Shown: positions 8,479-20,561 of the stretch, one piece after another
Layout of the letters: the number at the start of each line of letters is the position of its first letter
How positions within the stretch are numbered: the first letter of the stretch is position 1
Assembly (NCBI GenBank): GCA_016778805.1
Contig: JADHOX010000004.1
Coordinates: 1-50,042 of the forward strand
Length of the DNA stretch: 50,042 nt
DNA from: Rickettsiales bacterium
Lineage (GTDB): Bacteria; Pseudomonadota; Alphaproteobacteria; Rickettsiales; JABIRX01
Direction: 5' to 3'
Notes under the pieces: model-generated
The model's database searches: none
The model's input: the letters and a program-made list of their open reading frames with translations, nothing else
What the model was told of the DNA's origin: nothing
Position numbers and translations under genes: made by a program

Positions 8479-8796
8479 ATGACTTATATCGTTGATGATA
8501 AATGTATCAAATGTAAATATACTGATTGTGTAGCTGTATGTCCTGTTGATTGCTTTTATGAAGGTGATAATATGTTAGTTATAAATCCAACAGAATGTAT
8601 AGATTGTGGAGTTTGTGAGGCAGAGTGTCCTGTCGGTGCAATTAAGCCAGAATCAGAAGAGTTATTAGAATGGATTGAATATAACAAAGCTGCATCGGAA
8701 AAATGGCCAAATATAAACGAGAAAAAGGATCCATATCCAGATGCTGACAAATATGCAAATGACACTGATAAAAAGAAATTTCTTCAGGAAATTTAA
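8479..8796 (+). CDS. fdxA: 7Fe ferredoxin (3Fe-4S/4Fe-4S), FdxA type
   Basis: Electron carrier of 105 residues. Its cysteines (C9, C12, C17, C21, C25, C40, C43, C46, C50) have the spacing known for Azotobacter ferredoxin I: C9, C17 and C50 would bind the 3Fe-4S cluster and C21, C40, C43 and C46 the 4Fe-4S cluster, leaving C12 and C25 free. The two cluster motifs are [17 protein letters not shown] and [12 protein letters not shown]. The C-terminal ~45 residues ([19 protein letters not shown]) form the tail seen in proteobacterial FdxA. It lies one base after the ABC ATPase stop. Partner enzymes cannot be inferred from context. Confidence 0.95.
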   Translation: MTYIVDDKCIKCKYTDCVAVCPVDCFYEGDNMLVINPTECIDCGVCEAECPVGAIKPESEELLEWIEYNKAASEKWPNINEKKDPYPDADKYANDTDKKKFLQEI

Positions 8797-8813
8797 TAAA
8801 GTTTTAACTCTGG

Positions 8814-8843
8814 TTGTATCAAATAAAAATCATAATCTAATAT
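8814..8843 (+). promoter_or_regulatory. Possible promoter of gyrB
   Basis: TTGTAT (8814-8819), 18-base spacer, TAATAT (8838-8843), in the 121-base gap between fdxA and gyrB. Position would leave a leader of about 65 bases. AT richness makes chance matches likely. Confidence 0.3.
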
Positions 8844-8890
8844 CTTCTGTAATTAAGAAAATCCTTGCTTAAATCACTATATAAGGTTAA

Positions 8891-12133
<3,243 letters not shown>

Positions 12134-12137
<4 letters not shown>

Positions 12138-13840
12138 TTATTTTTTTGTTTTTTAAATTTTTGTGCTGCTTTATCAATTGTTTTTATCTCGTTTTTTAGC
12201 TCATCCTTCACTAGATCGAACTGGTATTTTTGTTTGCTATATAATGAGAGCTCTATTTTTGATATTGCTAATTCTAGAGCTTTTTTATTTTCATCGTTTA
12301 AATCTAATTTTTGTATTAATGAAATTATTTCAGAAAAATTTTCAAAATCTTTTTCGAAATGTTTATTAAAAAAATCAAATATAAAATCTTTTAAATCATC
12401 AAAGGTTTCAGTTCTGGTTAATAAAAATATTTTTTTATTAGGTCTCTTAATGAAATGTAATTTAGTCAAATTTGTTATTTTCAATGTTAGCCATAATGAA
12501 TAAAAAAACAAAATTAGAATTATTAGAATTAAATAAATGATTAAATTGTAATTTTTCGTTTCTTTTACAACAATTGTATTTTCAAGTTTTGTGTCTTCTG
12601 ATTTAGTTTCTGGTTTTACAGCATCTTGAGAAAGAGTTTTATTTGGATCTTTAATAATAAGTTTGATTCTATCTAACTTTAAGTTTTCAATTTTATTTGT
12701 CTTTTTATTAATCCATTTTATATCAACTTGATCAATATAACTATTACCTTGTTGTTTAGGTATTATAGTGAAATTTTGTGTTTTTGTTGCTGTAATTTTA
12801 TTGGTAATTGGATCATATTTTTCATTTGTCAAAGAATTCTCTTTATAAAATTCCACATAATTATTATTTGGTAATTCAATTTCGGGAAGCATGTCAGCTG
12901 AATTGTTATCAGCAGTTAAAACAATAGATAAATCAATAGGGTTATTAATCTCAGATTGAACATTTGATATTTTTTGTTCTTTTGTGAATTTATTTGAAGC
13001 TAAATTTGCTATGCCTAAATCTAATACTTTTATTATAGGGATTTTGTTACTTGCAATTGTAACATCTTCATATTGATTTAGATTGTTACTAAAGAAAAAA
13101 CGATTTTGATTGAAGAAGTCATTTTTTTCTTTGAATTTCTTTTGAATCTGGCCAGTTAATATTACCGGTTCTAAACTAATATCCTTATATAAAATTGGAG
13201 TTATTTTGTAAATTATTTCAGAAATTTGAGTTTTTTTACCATCAATTGATTTGGTAATAGTAGGAATTGAATATATTTTTTCAATTTTTGCAGTTTTTGA
13301 TTCTGGGATTGATAATTGTGCATTATAAATATCTGAGAAAATAAAAACTTTTAGTTTTAGTATTGCATATTCACCCTGGTATAATTTATTTGTGCTAATT
13401 TCAGCTGTAATTTTAGCTAATTCTTTTGCGTTCTCACTAGTACCAATTTCATCTAATACTTCAATTTTAAATGCTTTGCTTTTAACCTCACCATCGATTG
13501 TATTTGCTGATAGAATAGGGAATGTTATGGTTCCTGGTTTAAGTGGTTTTAATTGTAATTGTAAAATGTCACTTTTACTTGTTTTGCCATTGATAATTGT
13601 ATGTGAAGATCTTCGAATTTGTTTTTCAATTTCAAAATACTCTTCAATTTCTGCTAAATCGATATTAGTTTTTAAGCTGGTGTTTGATATAGTTAGCTCA
13701 ACATTGATTGATTCATTTTTAAATATGACTTTTTTATCAGTGGAAACAGTAAAATATGATGATAAAGCGTTATTTGCATATAAATTTACAAATATGAAAA
13801 AAATAAAATAACCAAAAGTTTTTGAAGAAATATTTATCAT
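12134..13840 (-). CDS. batD: BatD family aerotolerance protein
   Basis: 568 residues from the ATG at 13840, two bases after the batB stop; a longer reading from TTG at 13849 overlaps batB and is less likely. An N-terminal signal peptide or anchor (TFGYFIFFIFVNLYANNALS) is followed by ~400 residues of beta-rich periplasmic domains (DKKVIFKNESINVELTISN is typical of the first BatD repeat), one C-terminal transmembrane helix (NLIIYLILIILILFFYSLWL) and a ~100-residue cytoplasmic tail. BatD proteins (oxygen tolerance family) act with BatA, BatB and MoxR; the precise biochemical role is not established. Last gene of the DUF4381-batA-batB/C-batD run. Confidence 0.85.
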
Positions 13841-13842
13841 GT

Positions 13843-15399
13843 TTACCAAGGTTTTATTATTTTAATGTTACCATCTTGTTTTGATTTTGAAATCTGGTTT
13901 TTAATGTTATGTTTATTTTTATTTGAAATCTGAGCACTTAAATTATCTTGCTTTTTGATAACTGGTTTTGTTGATTCATTTTTTGTGTTATTTTTTTCAG
14001 CATTTGTTTGATTCTCTTTTTCAGAATTTTTAGATTCTTGATTTTTATCTTTTTCTTTATCCTTTGAGTCCTTGTTATTATTAGGTTTATTCTTTTGTTT
14101 TTGTTGTTTCAGCATTTTAGCTATATCTAAATTTCTCTGAGCATTTTGATCATTAGGATATTCATCTAAAAGATTTTCATATTCTGTGATAGCTTCATCT
14201 AATTGTTGATTAAGTAAATAACTATTAGCTAAATTAAATCTAGATTTTGGAGTTTGATCGAGTGAAAAGTTTGTGATCGCATTTTGATAGTCTCTATTTT
14301 TATATGCTGCTACTCCTTTATTATATGGATCTGTAAATAATTCAGATGCTTCACTAAATAATTCTTCGTTAAATTTAATTTTTGCATTTTGATTTTGATT
14401 CAAAAATGGATTTGCTAAAGCCTCATTAATATTCACTGAATAATTTGCCAAAAAAATTAAAATTAAGAATGCAGATCTTTTATTTAACATTAAAAAAATA
14501 ATTAATAATGGTAAGAGAAATAAATAATATTCTTCTTCCCAAATTCTCTGTTTAAATAATTTGTTATTTTGTTCTGAATTTTTAAATTCTAAATCATTTT
14601 GTAATTTATTAATTACCGCAATAATTTCGTTATTTGGTTTTGAAATAACAGTTTTGTTTTCATAATTAAGAAATTGTCCTTGATAAGATTTAATAGGAGC
14701 TCCTGAATTTGTTGCTATTTTTATTGGGATTATTTTTATATTAGTATCAGTGATTTTTTTTAATTGATCTCGATTTATTTCTTCATCAAAATCAAAATCG
14801 CTAACAATATATACATTATCAATATTTTGTATTTTATTTATTTTATCTATTAGCTCTAGACTAAAGTTAAAATTTGATCCTGAATTTTCAAAGTCATTAA
14901 GATTTAAATTTCTTAAATAATTTTTTATATATTCAACATCTGATGTTATAGGAATAATATTATAGCTTGTTTTAGCAAATGCTACTATTCCATAGCTATT
15001 ATCAGGCTTAAAAATAGCATTAATTTCTTTTTTTGCTTGCTCAAATCTACTAGGCTCAAAATCAATTGCATACATTGACATAGAAACATCTAATAAAATC
15101 AGATTATTTATAGTATGTTTTTGCTTTTTTATTTCATGATAATCCCATCTAGGACCAGCGATTGCAATAATTAAAAAACAGAAAAATAAAGCTCTTAATA
15201 AATTAATTACAAAAAGATTATTACGTCTTTTAAATAAAAAATTTAAGGCATTTGAACTAAAATATTTATTTAAGGATTTGTGTTTTGGTGAATCTAGATT
15301 GAGATGGCAAATATAAATGAAAATTGGAATTAAAAATAATCCAAGTAATGCTGAAGGAAAATTAAAGTTAATAATGTTTAATAAATTTTCAAAATTCAT
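13843..15399 (-). CDS. batB: BatB-BatC fusion: VWA domain plus TPR domain
   Basis: Inner-membrane protein of 518 residues. Two N-terminal membrane segments (~17-33 and ~60-82) precede a von Willebrand A domain with the metal-site motif DVSMS (104-108), and a third segment (~295-310) follows it. A further hydrophobic stretch (AFLILIFLANYSVNINEALA) leads into tetratricopeptide-like repeats (YNKGVAAYKNRDYQNAITNF; SRFNLANSYLLNQQLDEAITEY), which correspond to BatC in genomes where the two are separate. The final ~90 residues are Lys/Asn/Glu-rich and probably disordered. The ATG overlaps the batA stop by four bases (ATGA). Function in the family: aerotolerance or envelope integrity, mechanism unsettled. 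Confidence 0.88.
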   Translation of the reverse strand: MNFENLLNIINFNFPSALLGLFLIPIFIYICHLNLDSPKHKSLNKYFSSNALNFLFKRRNNLFVINLLRALFFCFLIIAIAGPRWDYHEIKKQKHTINNLILLDVSMSMYAIDFEPSRFEQAKKEINAIFKPDNSYGIVAFAKTSYNIIPITSDVEYIKNYLRNLNLNDFENSGSNFNFSLELIDKINKIQNIDNVYIVSDFDFDEEINRDQLKKITDTNIKIIPIKIATNSGAPIKSYQGQFLNYENKTVISKPNNEIIAVINKLQNDLEFKNSEQNNKLFKQRIWEEEYYLFLLPLLIIFLMLNKRSAFLILIFLANYSVNINEALANPFLNQNQNAKIKFNEELFSEASELFTDPYNKGVAAYKNRDYQNAITNFSLDQTPKSRFNLANSYLLNQQLDEAITEYENLLDEYPNDQNAQRNLDIAKMLKQQKQKNKPNNNKDSKDKEKDKNQESKNSEKENQTNAEKNNTKNESTKPVIKKQDNLSAQISNKNKHNIKNQISKSKQDGNIKIIKPW

Positions 15400-16427
15400 A
15401 TTCTAAATACAAATATTAATTTAAAAAAATGTGCAATTATTAGCATCATAAAAGCTAGAATTAATAGTTCTTTATGATGATATTTTATTTCAACATTATC
15501 ATAACTCTTAAGTTTTACTTTGGTAAGTTTTGAGATCTCGGAATAAACCTTTTTAAGATCATTTATATCAGTTACTTTAAAATATTTACCGTTAGAAATT
15601 TCAGCAATTTGTTTTAAAGATTTTTCATCTAATGGAAGAAATTCATAAGTTATTCTATTATTTGATATTAAAAGGGGAACTTTATCTTCTTTACCAATGC
15701 CAATTGTATAAATTGGGATATTTTTTTCTTTTGCAATATATGCAATGGTTTCTGGTAAAAATTCACCGCTACTATTTGCTCCGTCGGTTAATAGAATAAT
15801 TACTCTAGATTTATTAAATTCATTTAAACTATTAATAGCAAGACCAAGTGCATCTCCCATTGCTGTTGAATTGCCAAATTCTCCAACATAACTATTATTC
15901 AAATATTGTATGATAGCATTTTTATCTGCAGTTAATGGTGATTGAAGGACAGGAAAATCTCCAAAAGTTATTAGAGAAAAAAAATCATTATTTTTGTTTT
16001 TTATAAATTTAGCAATTACGTTTTTAATAACATCTAATCTAGTGGTTAAATCATTTTTATTTTTTGAAAAATCCAACGCATTCATAGATAATGATGTATC
16101 GATAACAAGACTTATTCTGTAACCGTTTTTTTCTGTGTGTTTGTTAGTTAAAACTGAGATTGGTCCGGAAATTGCAATCACTAATATGAGCCAAATTAGG
16201 TAAATATAGATCGTTTTAAAATTTGGATTATTGCTATTTGATTGTTTTTGAAAATCTTCTAAATGTTTAAAGGGAATAAACAAATTAGAGTTTTTTTGAA
16301 TTTTGAAAATATTCTGAAAAAATATAAACCATATTAATGGCAAAAAAATTAATCCAAGAAAATATGGTCTTAAAAACGTTAAATTTGAATAATCAAAATT
16401 GAATAAATTATATATGCTATCAATCAT
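15396..16427 (-). CDS. batA: BatA-type VWA domain membrane protein
   Basis: 343-residue inner-membrane protein with the arrangement of BatA: an N-terminal membrane helix (~20-41), a second helix (~73-93), a von Willebrand A domain with MIDAS motif DTSLS (110-114), TAMGDALG and ILLTDGANSSG, and a C-terminal helix (ELLILAFMMLIIAHFFKLIF). VWA domains bind divalent metal and mediate protein contacts. It lies 15 bases after the DUF4381 gene and overlaps batB. The MoxR ATPase and DUF58 protein that normally head this operon are encoded 18 kb away at 34542-36426 on the other strand. Confidence 0.9.
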   Translation of the reverse strand: MIDSIYNLFNFDYSNLTFLRPYFLGLIFLPLIWFIFFQNIFKIQKNSNLFIPFKHLEDFQKQSNSNNPNFKTIYIYLIWLILVIAISGPISVLTNKHTEKNGYRISLVIDTSLSMNALDFSKNKNDLTTRLDVIKNVIAKFIKNKNNDFFSLITFGDFPVLQSPLTADKNAIIQYLNNSYVGEFGNSTAMGDALGLAINSLNEFNKSRVIILLTDGANSSGEFLPETIAYIAKEKNIPIYTIGIGKEDKVPLLISNNRITYEFLPLDEKSLKQIAEISNGKYFKVTDINDLKKVYSEISKLTKVKLKSYDNVEIKYHHKELLILAFMMLIIAHFFKLIFVFRI

Positions 16428-16442
16428 ATTTAATTAAAATTT

Positions 16443-16895
16443 TTAAATCCATTTTAATAAAACTTTAACAATATTTTGTAAGTTTTCATCTTTTATAATT
16501 ATATTTTGTTTAGAATATAAATTATCATCTAGATCAATAAGCAAATAATCAAAATCGTTATTTTTTTCAACAAAATGAATATAGTTTATAAGTTCATAAA
16601 AATTCATCTGGTTAATTTGGCTGTTATTATATTTCAAATAGGCTATTTTTTTGCACAAAATTGATAATTGATTTAGCTCTATTTTATTCAATTGTTTAAT
16701 CTGTTTTTTAATTTTTAGTAATTTTCTTATAGATGGGTTTTGTTTTAGATAATATCTTCGAGCAAAAATATATCCAAAAGTTATAAATGTTATAAAAAAA
16801 ATTAAAAAAATCACCAAATTAGAAGGTGGTAAGAAGCTGACTTGTTTAAGTCCGTATATATCTACAATTAATTTTTCAATTTCAAAATTTTGCAT
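16443..16895 (-). CDS. DUF4381-like small membrane protein of the Bat locus
   Basis: 150 residues with one transmembrane helix near the N-terminus (NLVIFLIFFITFITFGYIFA, ~27-46) followed by a basic, helical cytoplasmic domain of about 100 residues (RKLLKIKKQIKQLNKIELNQ). The size, single helix and position immediately upstream of batA match the DUF4381 proteins found between DUF58 and batA genes in proteobacterial Bat operons. The assignment rests mainly on context and topology. It is the first gene of this minus-strand run, and the 135-base gap before folD presumably carries divergent promoters. Confidence 0.65.
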   Translation of the reverse strand: MQNFEIEKLIVDIYGLKQVSFLPPSNLVIFLIFFITFITFGYIFARRYYLKQNPSIRKLLKIKKQIKQLNKIELNQLSILCKKIAYLKYNNSQINQMNFYELINYIHFVEKNNDFDYLLIDLDDNLYSKQNIIIKDENLQNIVKVLLKWI

Positions 16896-17030
16896 TTATA
16901 AATTAATTTTTAATAATTTTTAAAACTTATTGAGCTAAATAAAAAATTATATTAAAAGAATTTAAGTTAAATTTTTCATAAGCTTTTTCAATTTATAGCT
17001 TAAATAATAATAAAAAAACAATGATTTTAA

Positions 17031-17900
17031 ATGACTGCATCAATAATTAATGGTAAAAAATCAGCTGAAGAACTTTTAGAGAATTTAAAGTTAAAAGTTT
17101 TAGAGATAAAAGCTAAATACTCAAAAACCCCTTGTTTAAAAGTTTTGATTGTAGGAGATGATCCCGCAAGTTCTGTTTATGTTTCTCATAAAGATAAACA
17201 AGCTAAAAATATTGGTGTTGAATCTGAAATAATTAGATTACCAAGTGATGTTAGTGAAGAAACTTTAATAAATAAAATTCATGATTTAAATAATGACGAT
17301 CATGTTAATGGTATCTTAGTTCAGTTACCATTGCCTAAACATATTAAAAACATCAATATTATTAATGCGATTGACCCAATTAAAGATGTGGATGGTTTTC
17401 ATACTACAAATACTGGTAAATTATATACTTATCAAAATAGTTTAATTCCATGTACACCTCAAGGATGTATGATGCTTTTAAAATCAGTTTTTGAAGATTT
17501 ATCAGGAAAAAATGCTGTTATTGTTGGAAGGTCAAATATTGTTGGCAAACCTATTGCTGAGTTGTTATTACAGGCAAATTGTACTACAACAATAGTTCAT
17601 TCAAAAACAAATGATATTAAATCTCATACATTAAATGCTGATATCATCATTGCTGCTGTTGGTGTTCCAAGAATTTTAAACAAACATAATGTTAAAAAAG
17701 GAGCAACAATAATTGATGTTGGTATTAATAGAATTACAGATAGTGATGGGAAATCAAGGTTAGTTGGTGATGCCGATTATCACGATTTAATTGATCATGT
17801 TGATAATATTACTCCAGTTCCTGGTGGGGTTGGACCAATGACTGTTGCTTGTTTAATGAATAATACTATTATTGCCTTTTTAAACCAAAATAATTCCTAA
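17031..17900 (+). CDS. folD: Bifunctional methylenetetrahydrofolate dehydrogenase/cyclohydrolase
   Basis: Oxidises 5,10-methylene-THF and hydrolyses the product to 10-formyl-THF, the one-carbon donor used by PurN (encoded at 28135-28731) and for initiator tRNA formylation. 289 residues, typical. Motifs are YVSHK (50-54, containing the catalytic Lys K54), VQLPLPKHI, KDVDGFH, PCTPQG, the dinucleotide-binding GRSNIVGKP (166-174) and the C-terminal PVPGGVGPMT. The ATG at 31 bases past another ATG (17021, out of frame) was chosen because it begins the conserved N-terminus. It lies one base upstream of lolA and is likely cotranscribed. Confidence 0.97.
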   Translation: MTASIINGKKSAEELLENLKLKVLEIKAKYSKTPCLKVLIVGDDPASSVYVSHKDKQAKNIGVESEIIRLPSDVSEETLINKIHDLNNDDHVNGILVQLPLPKHIKNINIINAIDPIKDVDGFHTTNTGKLYTYQNSLIPCTPQGCMMLLKSVFEDLSGKNAVIVGRSNIVGKPIAELLLQANCTTTIVHSKTNDIKSHTLNADIIIAAVGVPRILNKHNVKKGATIIDVGINRITDSDGKSRLVGDADYHDLIDHVDNITPVPGGVGPMTVACLMNNTIIAFLNQNNS

Positions 17901-17901
17901 A

Positions 17902-18477
17902 ATGAGTAGAAGTGTTTTTGTAAGTTTTTTGTTATTGATTTTCTCTTTAAAATCATTTGCTAATGATTTGTCTGAAATTGAAAATTATTTAAATGATATT
18001 AAAACTCTCAAAGCTAACTTTTTACAGTTAGATGTTAACGGAACGCTTGCTGAAGGTTCAATTACTATTTCAAAACCTGGCAAGTTTAAATGGGATTATC
18101 AATCTCAGCCAATTCAAATTATTTCTGATGGTAAAACTATTGTATTTTATGATAAAGAATTAAAACAAAGTAATTTTTTAGATGTTGATGATTCAATTGC
18201 TTCGTTATTAGCTGAAGAAAATTTATCTATAAATGATGATTTAAATGTAATTGATTTCTCATCAACTGATAATGGAAGCTATTTAACTGTTTCTAAACCA
18301 AATAAGAAAGACGTAAAACAGATGCGTCTTTATTTTTCTCATAATCCATTAATGATTAGTAAAATTGACGTTTTGGATTATAATAATAACAAAATTGAAA
18401 TTAATCTTTTTGATATAGTTTTAAATCAAAAAATTTCAAAATCTGAATTCATTGTTAAAGATCAGAGATTAAATTAA
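17902..18477 (+). CDS. lolA: Outer-membrane lipoprotein carrier, LolA family
   Basis: Periplasmic chaperone that carries lipoproteins from the inner membrane to the outer membrane. 191 residues with a signal peptide (MSRSVFVSFLLLIFSLKSFA, ~1-20) and the LolA fold signatures: IKTLKANFLQLD at the first helix, GSITISKPGKFKWDY and ISDGKTIVFYDKELKQ. No LolB gene is seen nearby; many alphaproteobacteria lack a recognisable LolB. The gene starts one base after the folD stop. The 188-base gap to nrdA that follows holds the NrdR boxes. Confidence 0.88.
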   Translation: MSRSVFVSFLLLIFSLKSFANDLSEIENYLNDIKTLKANFLQLDVNGTLAEGSITISKPGKFKWDYQSQPIQIISDGKTIVFYDKELKQSNFLDVDDSIASLLAEENLSINDDLNVIDFSSTDNGSYLTVSKPNKKDVKQMRLYFSHNPLMISKIDVLDYNNNKIEINLFDIVLNQKISKSEFIVKDQRLN

Positions 18478-18579
18478 TTTTTATTTTTTGTTAATTTCAG
18501 TTCCCATAAGGACTCTTTAAATATCAATAAAAAAAAATAAAAAATATCGTAGACAAAAAAGATCTTCGGTTTAATCATA

Positions 18580-18595
18580 TATCTATATGTAGTGC
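18580..18595 (+). promoter_or_regulatory. NrdR box 1 upstream of nrdAB
   Basis: The 16-mer TATCTATATGTAGTGC matches 11 of 16 positions of the NrdR-box consensus ACACTATATATAGTGT as I remember it. It begins exactly 32 bases before box 2, about three helical turns, which is the spacing known for paired NrdR sites. NrdR is the ATP/dATP-sensing repressor of ribonucleotide reductase genes; its own gene is not in the window. Confidence 0.65.
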
Positions 18596-18611
18596 TAAAT
18601 ACTTTATGTTT

Positions 18612-18627
18612 CTACTATATGTTGTAT
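18612..18627 (+). promoter_or_regulatory. NrdR box 2 upstream of nrdAB
   Basis: The 16-mer CTACTATATGTTGTAT matches 11 of 16 consensus positions and shares the core CTATATGTNGT with box 1. It lies 38 bases before the nrdA ATG at 18666 and downstream of the ATG at 18606, so 18606 is unlikely to be the true start. Confidence 0.62.
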
Positions 18628-18665
18628 TTAGCGTATTAATTTACTTTTTTTATATTTTTAAGCTA

Positions 18666-20540
18666 ATGAGTGAAGTTGAGTATAATATTGATCAAGAAGG
18701 TCATTTTGAATTACCAATATCTAATCTACAAATTAACAAGGAGAGAGATAATAAAATAACTGATTTTGGAAAGGCTGTATTAAAAGACAGATATTTAATG
18801 CCTGGAGAAGATTATCAAGATCTATTTATGAGAGTTGCCAAATATTATGGTGATAATGAAGCTCATTCTGAAAGGCTTTATAATTATATTTCTAATCATT
18901 GGTTTATGCCATCGACTCCAGTATTGAGTAATGGTGGAACTGACAGAGGCCTACCTATCTCATGTTTTTTAAATGAAGTGAATGATTCATTAGAAGAGAT
19001 CGTTGATTTATGGAATGAAAATGTATGGTTAGCTTCACGTGGTGGTGGAATTGGAAGCTTTTGGGGTAATGTTCGTTCAATTGGAGAAACAGTAAGAGGC
19101 AATGGTAAAACTTCTGGTATTATACCTTTTATTAAAGTTATGGATTCTCAAACTTTAGCCATTTCTCAAGGAAGCTTAAGAAGGGGAAGTGCAGCAGTTT
19201 ATTTGCCTATTGATCATCCTGAAATCGAAGAATTTATTGACCTTAGAAGACCTACAGGTGGTGATGTTAATAGAAGAAGTTTAAACCTTCATCATGGTGT
19301 TGTTGTTTCTGATGATTTTATGAAAGCTGTTGAAAATGATTCAGAGTGGGAGTTAAAATCGCCTAATAATGGCGATGTCATGCAAACTATCAAAGCAAGA
19401 GATTTATGGATAAAACTTTTGACTGCTCGAGTTGAAACTGGTGAACCTTATGTTTTATATATCGATAATGTTAATAAAAATGCTCCTAAACATCATAAAA
19501 AACTTGGTTTAAAGGTAAAAACTTCTAATTTATGTTCTGAAATTACATTGCCAACAGGTAATGATCATTTAGGCAATAATAGAACAGCGGTTTGTTGCTT
19601 ATCTTCACTTAATATTGAAACTTATGAGGAGTGGAAAGATAATAATATTTTTATCGAAGATGTATTAAGATTTCTTGATAATGTTTTAGAAGATTTTATC
19701 AAGAAAGCGCCTGATGGAATGAAAAAAGCTAAATATTCTGCAATGCGTGAACGAAGTGTTGGTCTTGGAGTAATGGGTCTTCATTCCTTCCTTCAAAGTA
19801 AGTCAGTTCCTTTTGAATCAGCTATGGCTAAAGTTTGGAACAAGAAAATCTTTGTTCATATTAACGAGAAAGCTAATGAGGCAAGTGTAAAGCTTGCAGA
19901 AGAAAGAGGCGCTTGTCTTGATGCTGAGGAATGTGGTATAATGGAAAGATTTTCATATAAAACAGCAATTGCTCCAACTGCAAGTATTTCCATTATTGCT
20001 GGTAATTCATCTCCTGGTATTGAACCATATGCAGCGAATTCATATACTCAAAAAACTCTTACAGGTTCATTTACAGTCAGAAATAAACATCTTACCAAAT
20101 TATTAGAAGAAAAAGGTAAGAATAACGAAGAAACTTGGTCTTCTATTTCAACCCATGAAGGTTCAGTTCAGCATTTAGACTTTTTAGATGAACATGAAAA
20201 GTTAGTGTTTAAAACTGCTCCTGAGGTTGATCAGAAATGGTTAGTAGATTTATGTGCTGATAGAACGCCATATATTGATCAAGCTCAAAGTATGAACTTA
20301 TTTCTACCAGGTGATGTTCACAAAAAAGAGTTACATAAACTTCATTTTGATGCATGGAAAAAAGGTATGAAAAGTTTGTATTATTGTCGATCAACTTCAA
20401 TACAAAGAGCTGAAAAAGTTTCTCACAAGGTCGAGAGAAAAGCTATTGATGCCAAAGGTACTGAAGGACAGGTTGCAAATGATGATATAAACCAAAGCGG
20501 ATCTTCTGATCAGTATGAAGAATGTCTTGCTTGTCAATAA
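18666..20540 (+). CDS. nrdA: Class I ribonucleoside-diphosphate reductase, alpha subunit
   Basis: Catalytic subunit that reduces ribonucleoside diphosphates to deoxy forms, working with NrdB just downstream. From the ATG at 18666 it has 624 residues; the in-frame ATG at 18606 would add a 20-residue hydrophobic leader that overlaps regulatory sites. Visible are the redox Cys C100 (LPISCFLNEV), the thiyl-radical segment NLCSEITLPTGN, AVCCLSSLNIE, the GLGVMGLHSFLQ and PTASISIIAGNSSPGIEP motifs, and the C-terminal shuttle pair CLAC. It is shorter than the ~760-residue E. coli enzyme: only ~55 residues precede the first catalytic motif, so there is no N-terminal ATP-cone. dATP inhibition through that site is therefore not expected. 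Confidence 0.96.
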   Translation: MSEVEYNIDQEGHFELPISNLQINKERDNKITDFGKAVLKDRYLMPGEDYQDLFMRVAKYYGDNEAHSERLYNYISNHWFMPSTPVLSNGGTDRGLPISCFLNEVNDSLEEIVDLWNENVWLASRGGGIGSFWGNVRSIGETVRGNGKTSGIIPFIKVMDSQTLAISQGSLRRGSAAVYLPIDHPEIEEFIDLRRPTGGDVNRRSLNLHHGVVVSDDFMKAVENDSEWELKSPNNGDVMQTIKARDLWIKLLTARVETGEPYVLYIDNVNKNAPKHHKKLGLKVKTSNLCSEITLPTGNDHLGNNRTAVCCLSSLNIETYEEWKDNNIFIEDVLRFLDNVLEDFIKKAPDGMKKAKYSAMRERSVGLGVMGLHSFLQSKSVPFESAMAKVWNKKIFVHINEKANEASVKLAEERGACLDAEECGIMERFSYKTAIAPTASISIIAGNSSPGIEPYAANSYTQKTLTGSFTVRNKHLTKLLEEKGKNNEETWSSISTHEGSVQHLDFLDEHEKLVFKTAPEVDQKWLVDLCADRTPYIDQAQSMNLFLPGDVHKKELHKLHFDAWKKGMKSLYYCRSTSIQRAEKVSHKVERKAIDAKGTEGQVANDDINQSGSSDQYEECLACQ

Positions 20541-20551
20541 ATTAATATAAA

Positions 20552-20556
20552 AGAGG
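20552..20556 (+). promoter_or_regulatory. Ribosome binding site of nrdB
   Basis: AGAGG in the 21-base gap after nrdA, five bases before the ATG at 20562. It is one of the clearer Shine-Dalgarno sites in the window and supports that start. Confidence 0.6.
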
Positions 20557-20561
20557 AAAAT

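Noticed and set aside
13392-13811. Open frame of 139 codons antisense to batD
   Set aside because: Low-complexity shadow of the batD gene with no recognisable motif; batD has a signal peptide, domains and operon context.
18606-18665. Longer NrdA start at the upstream ATG
   Set aside because: It would add a 20-residue hydrophobic leader to a cytoplasmic enzyme and place coding sequence over the second NrdR box.
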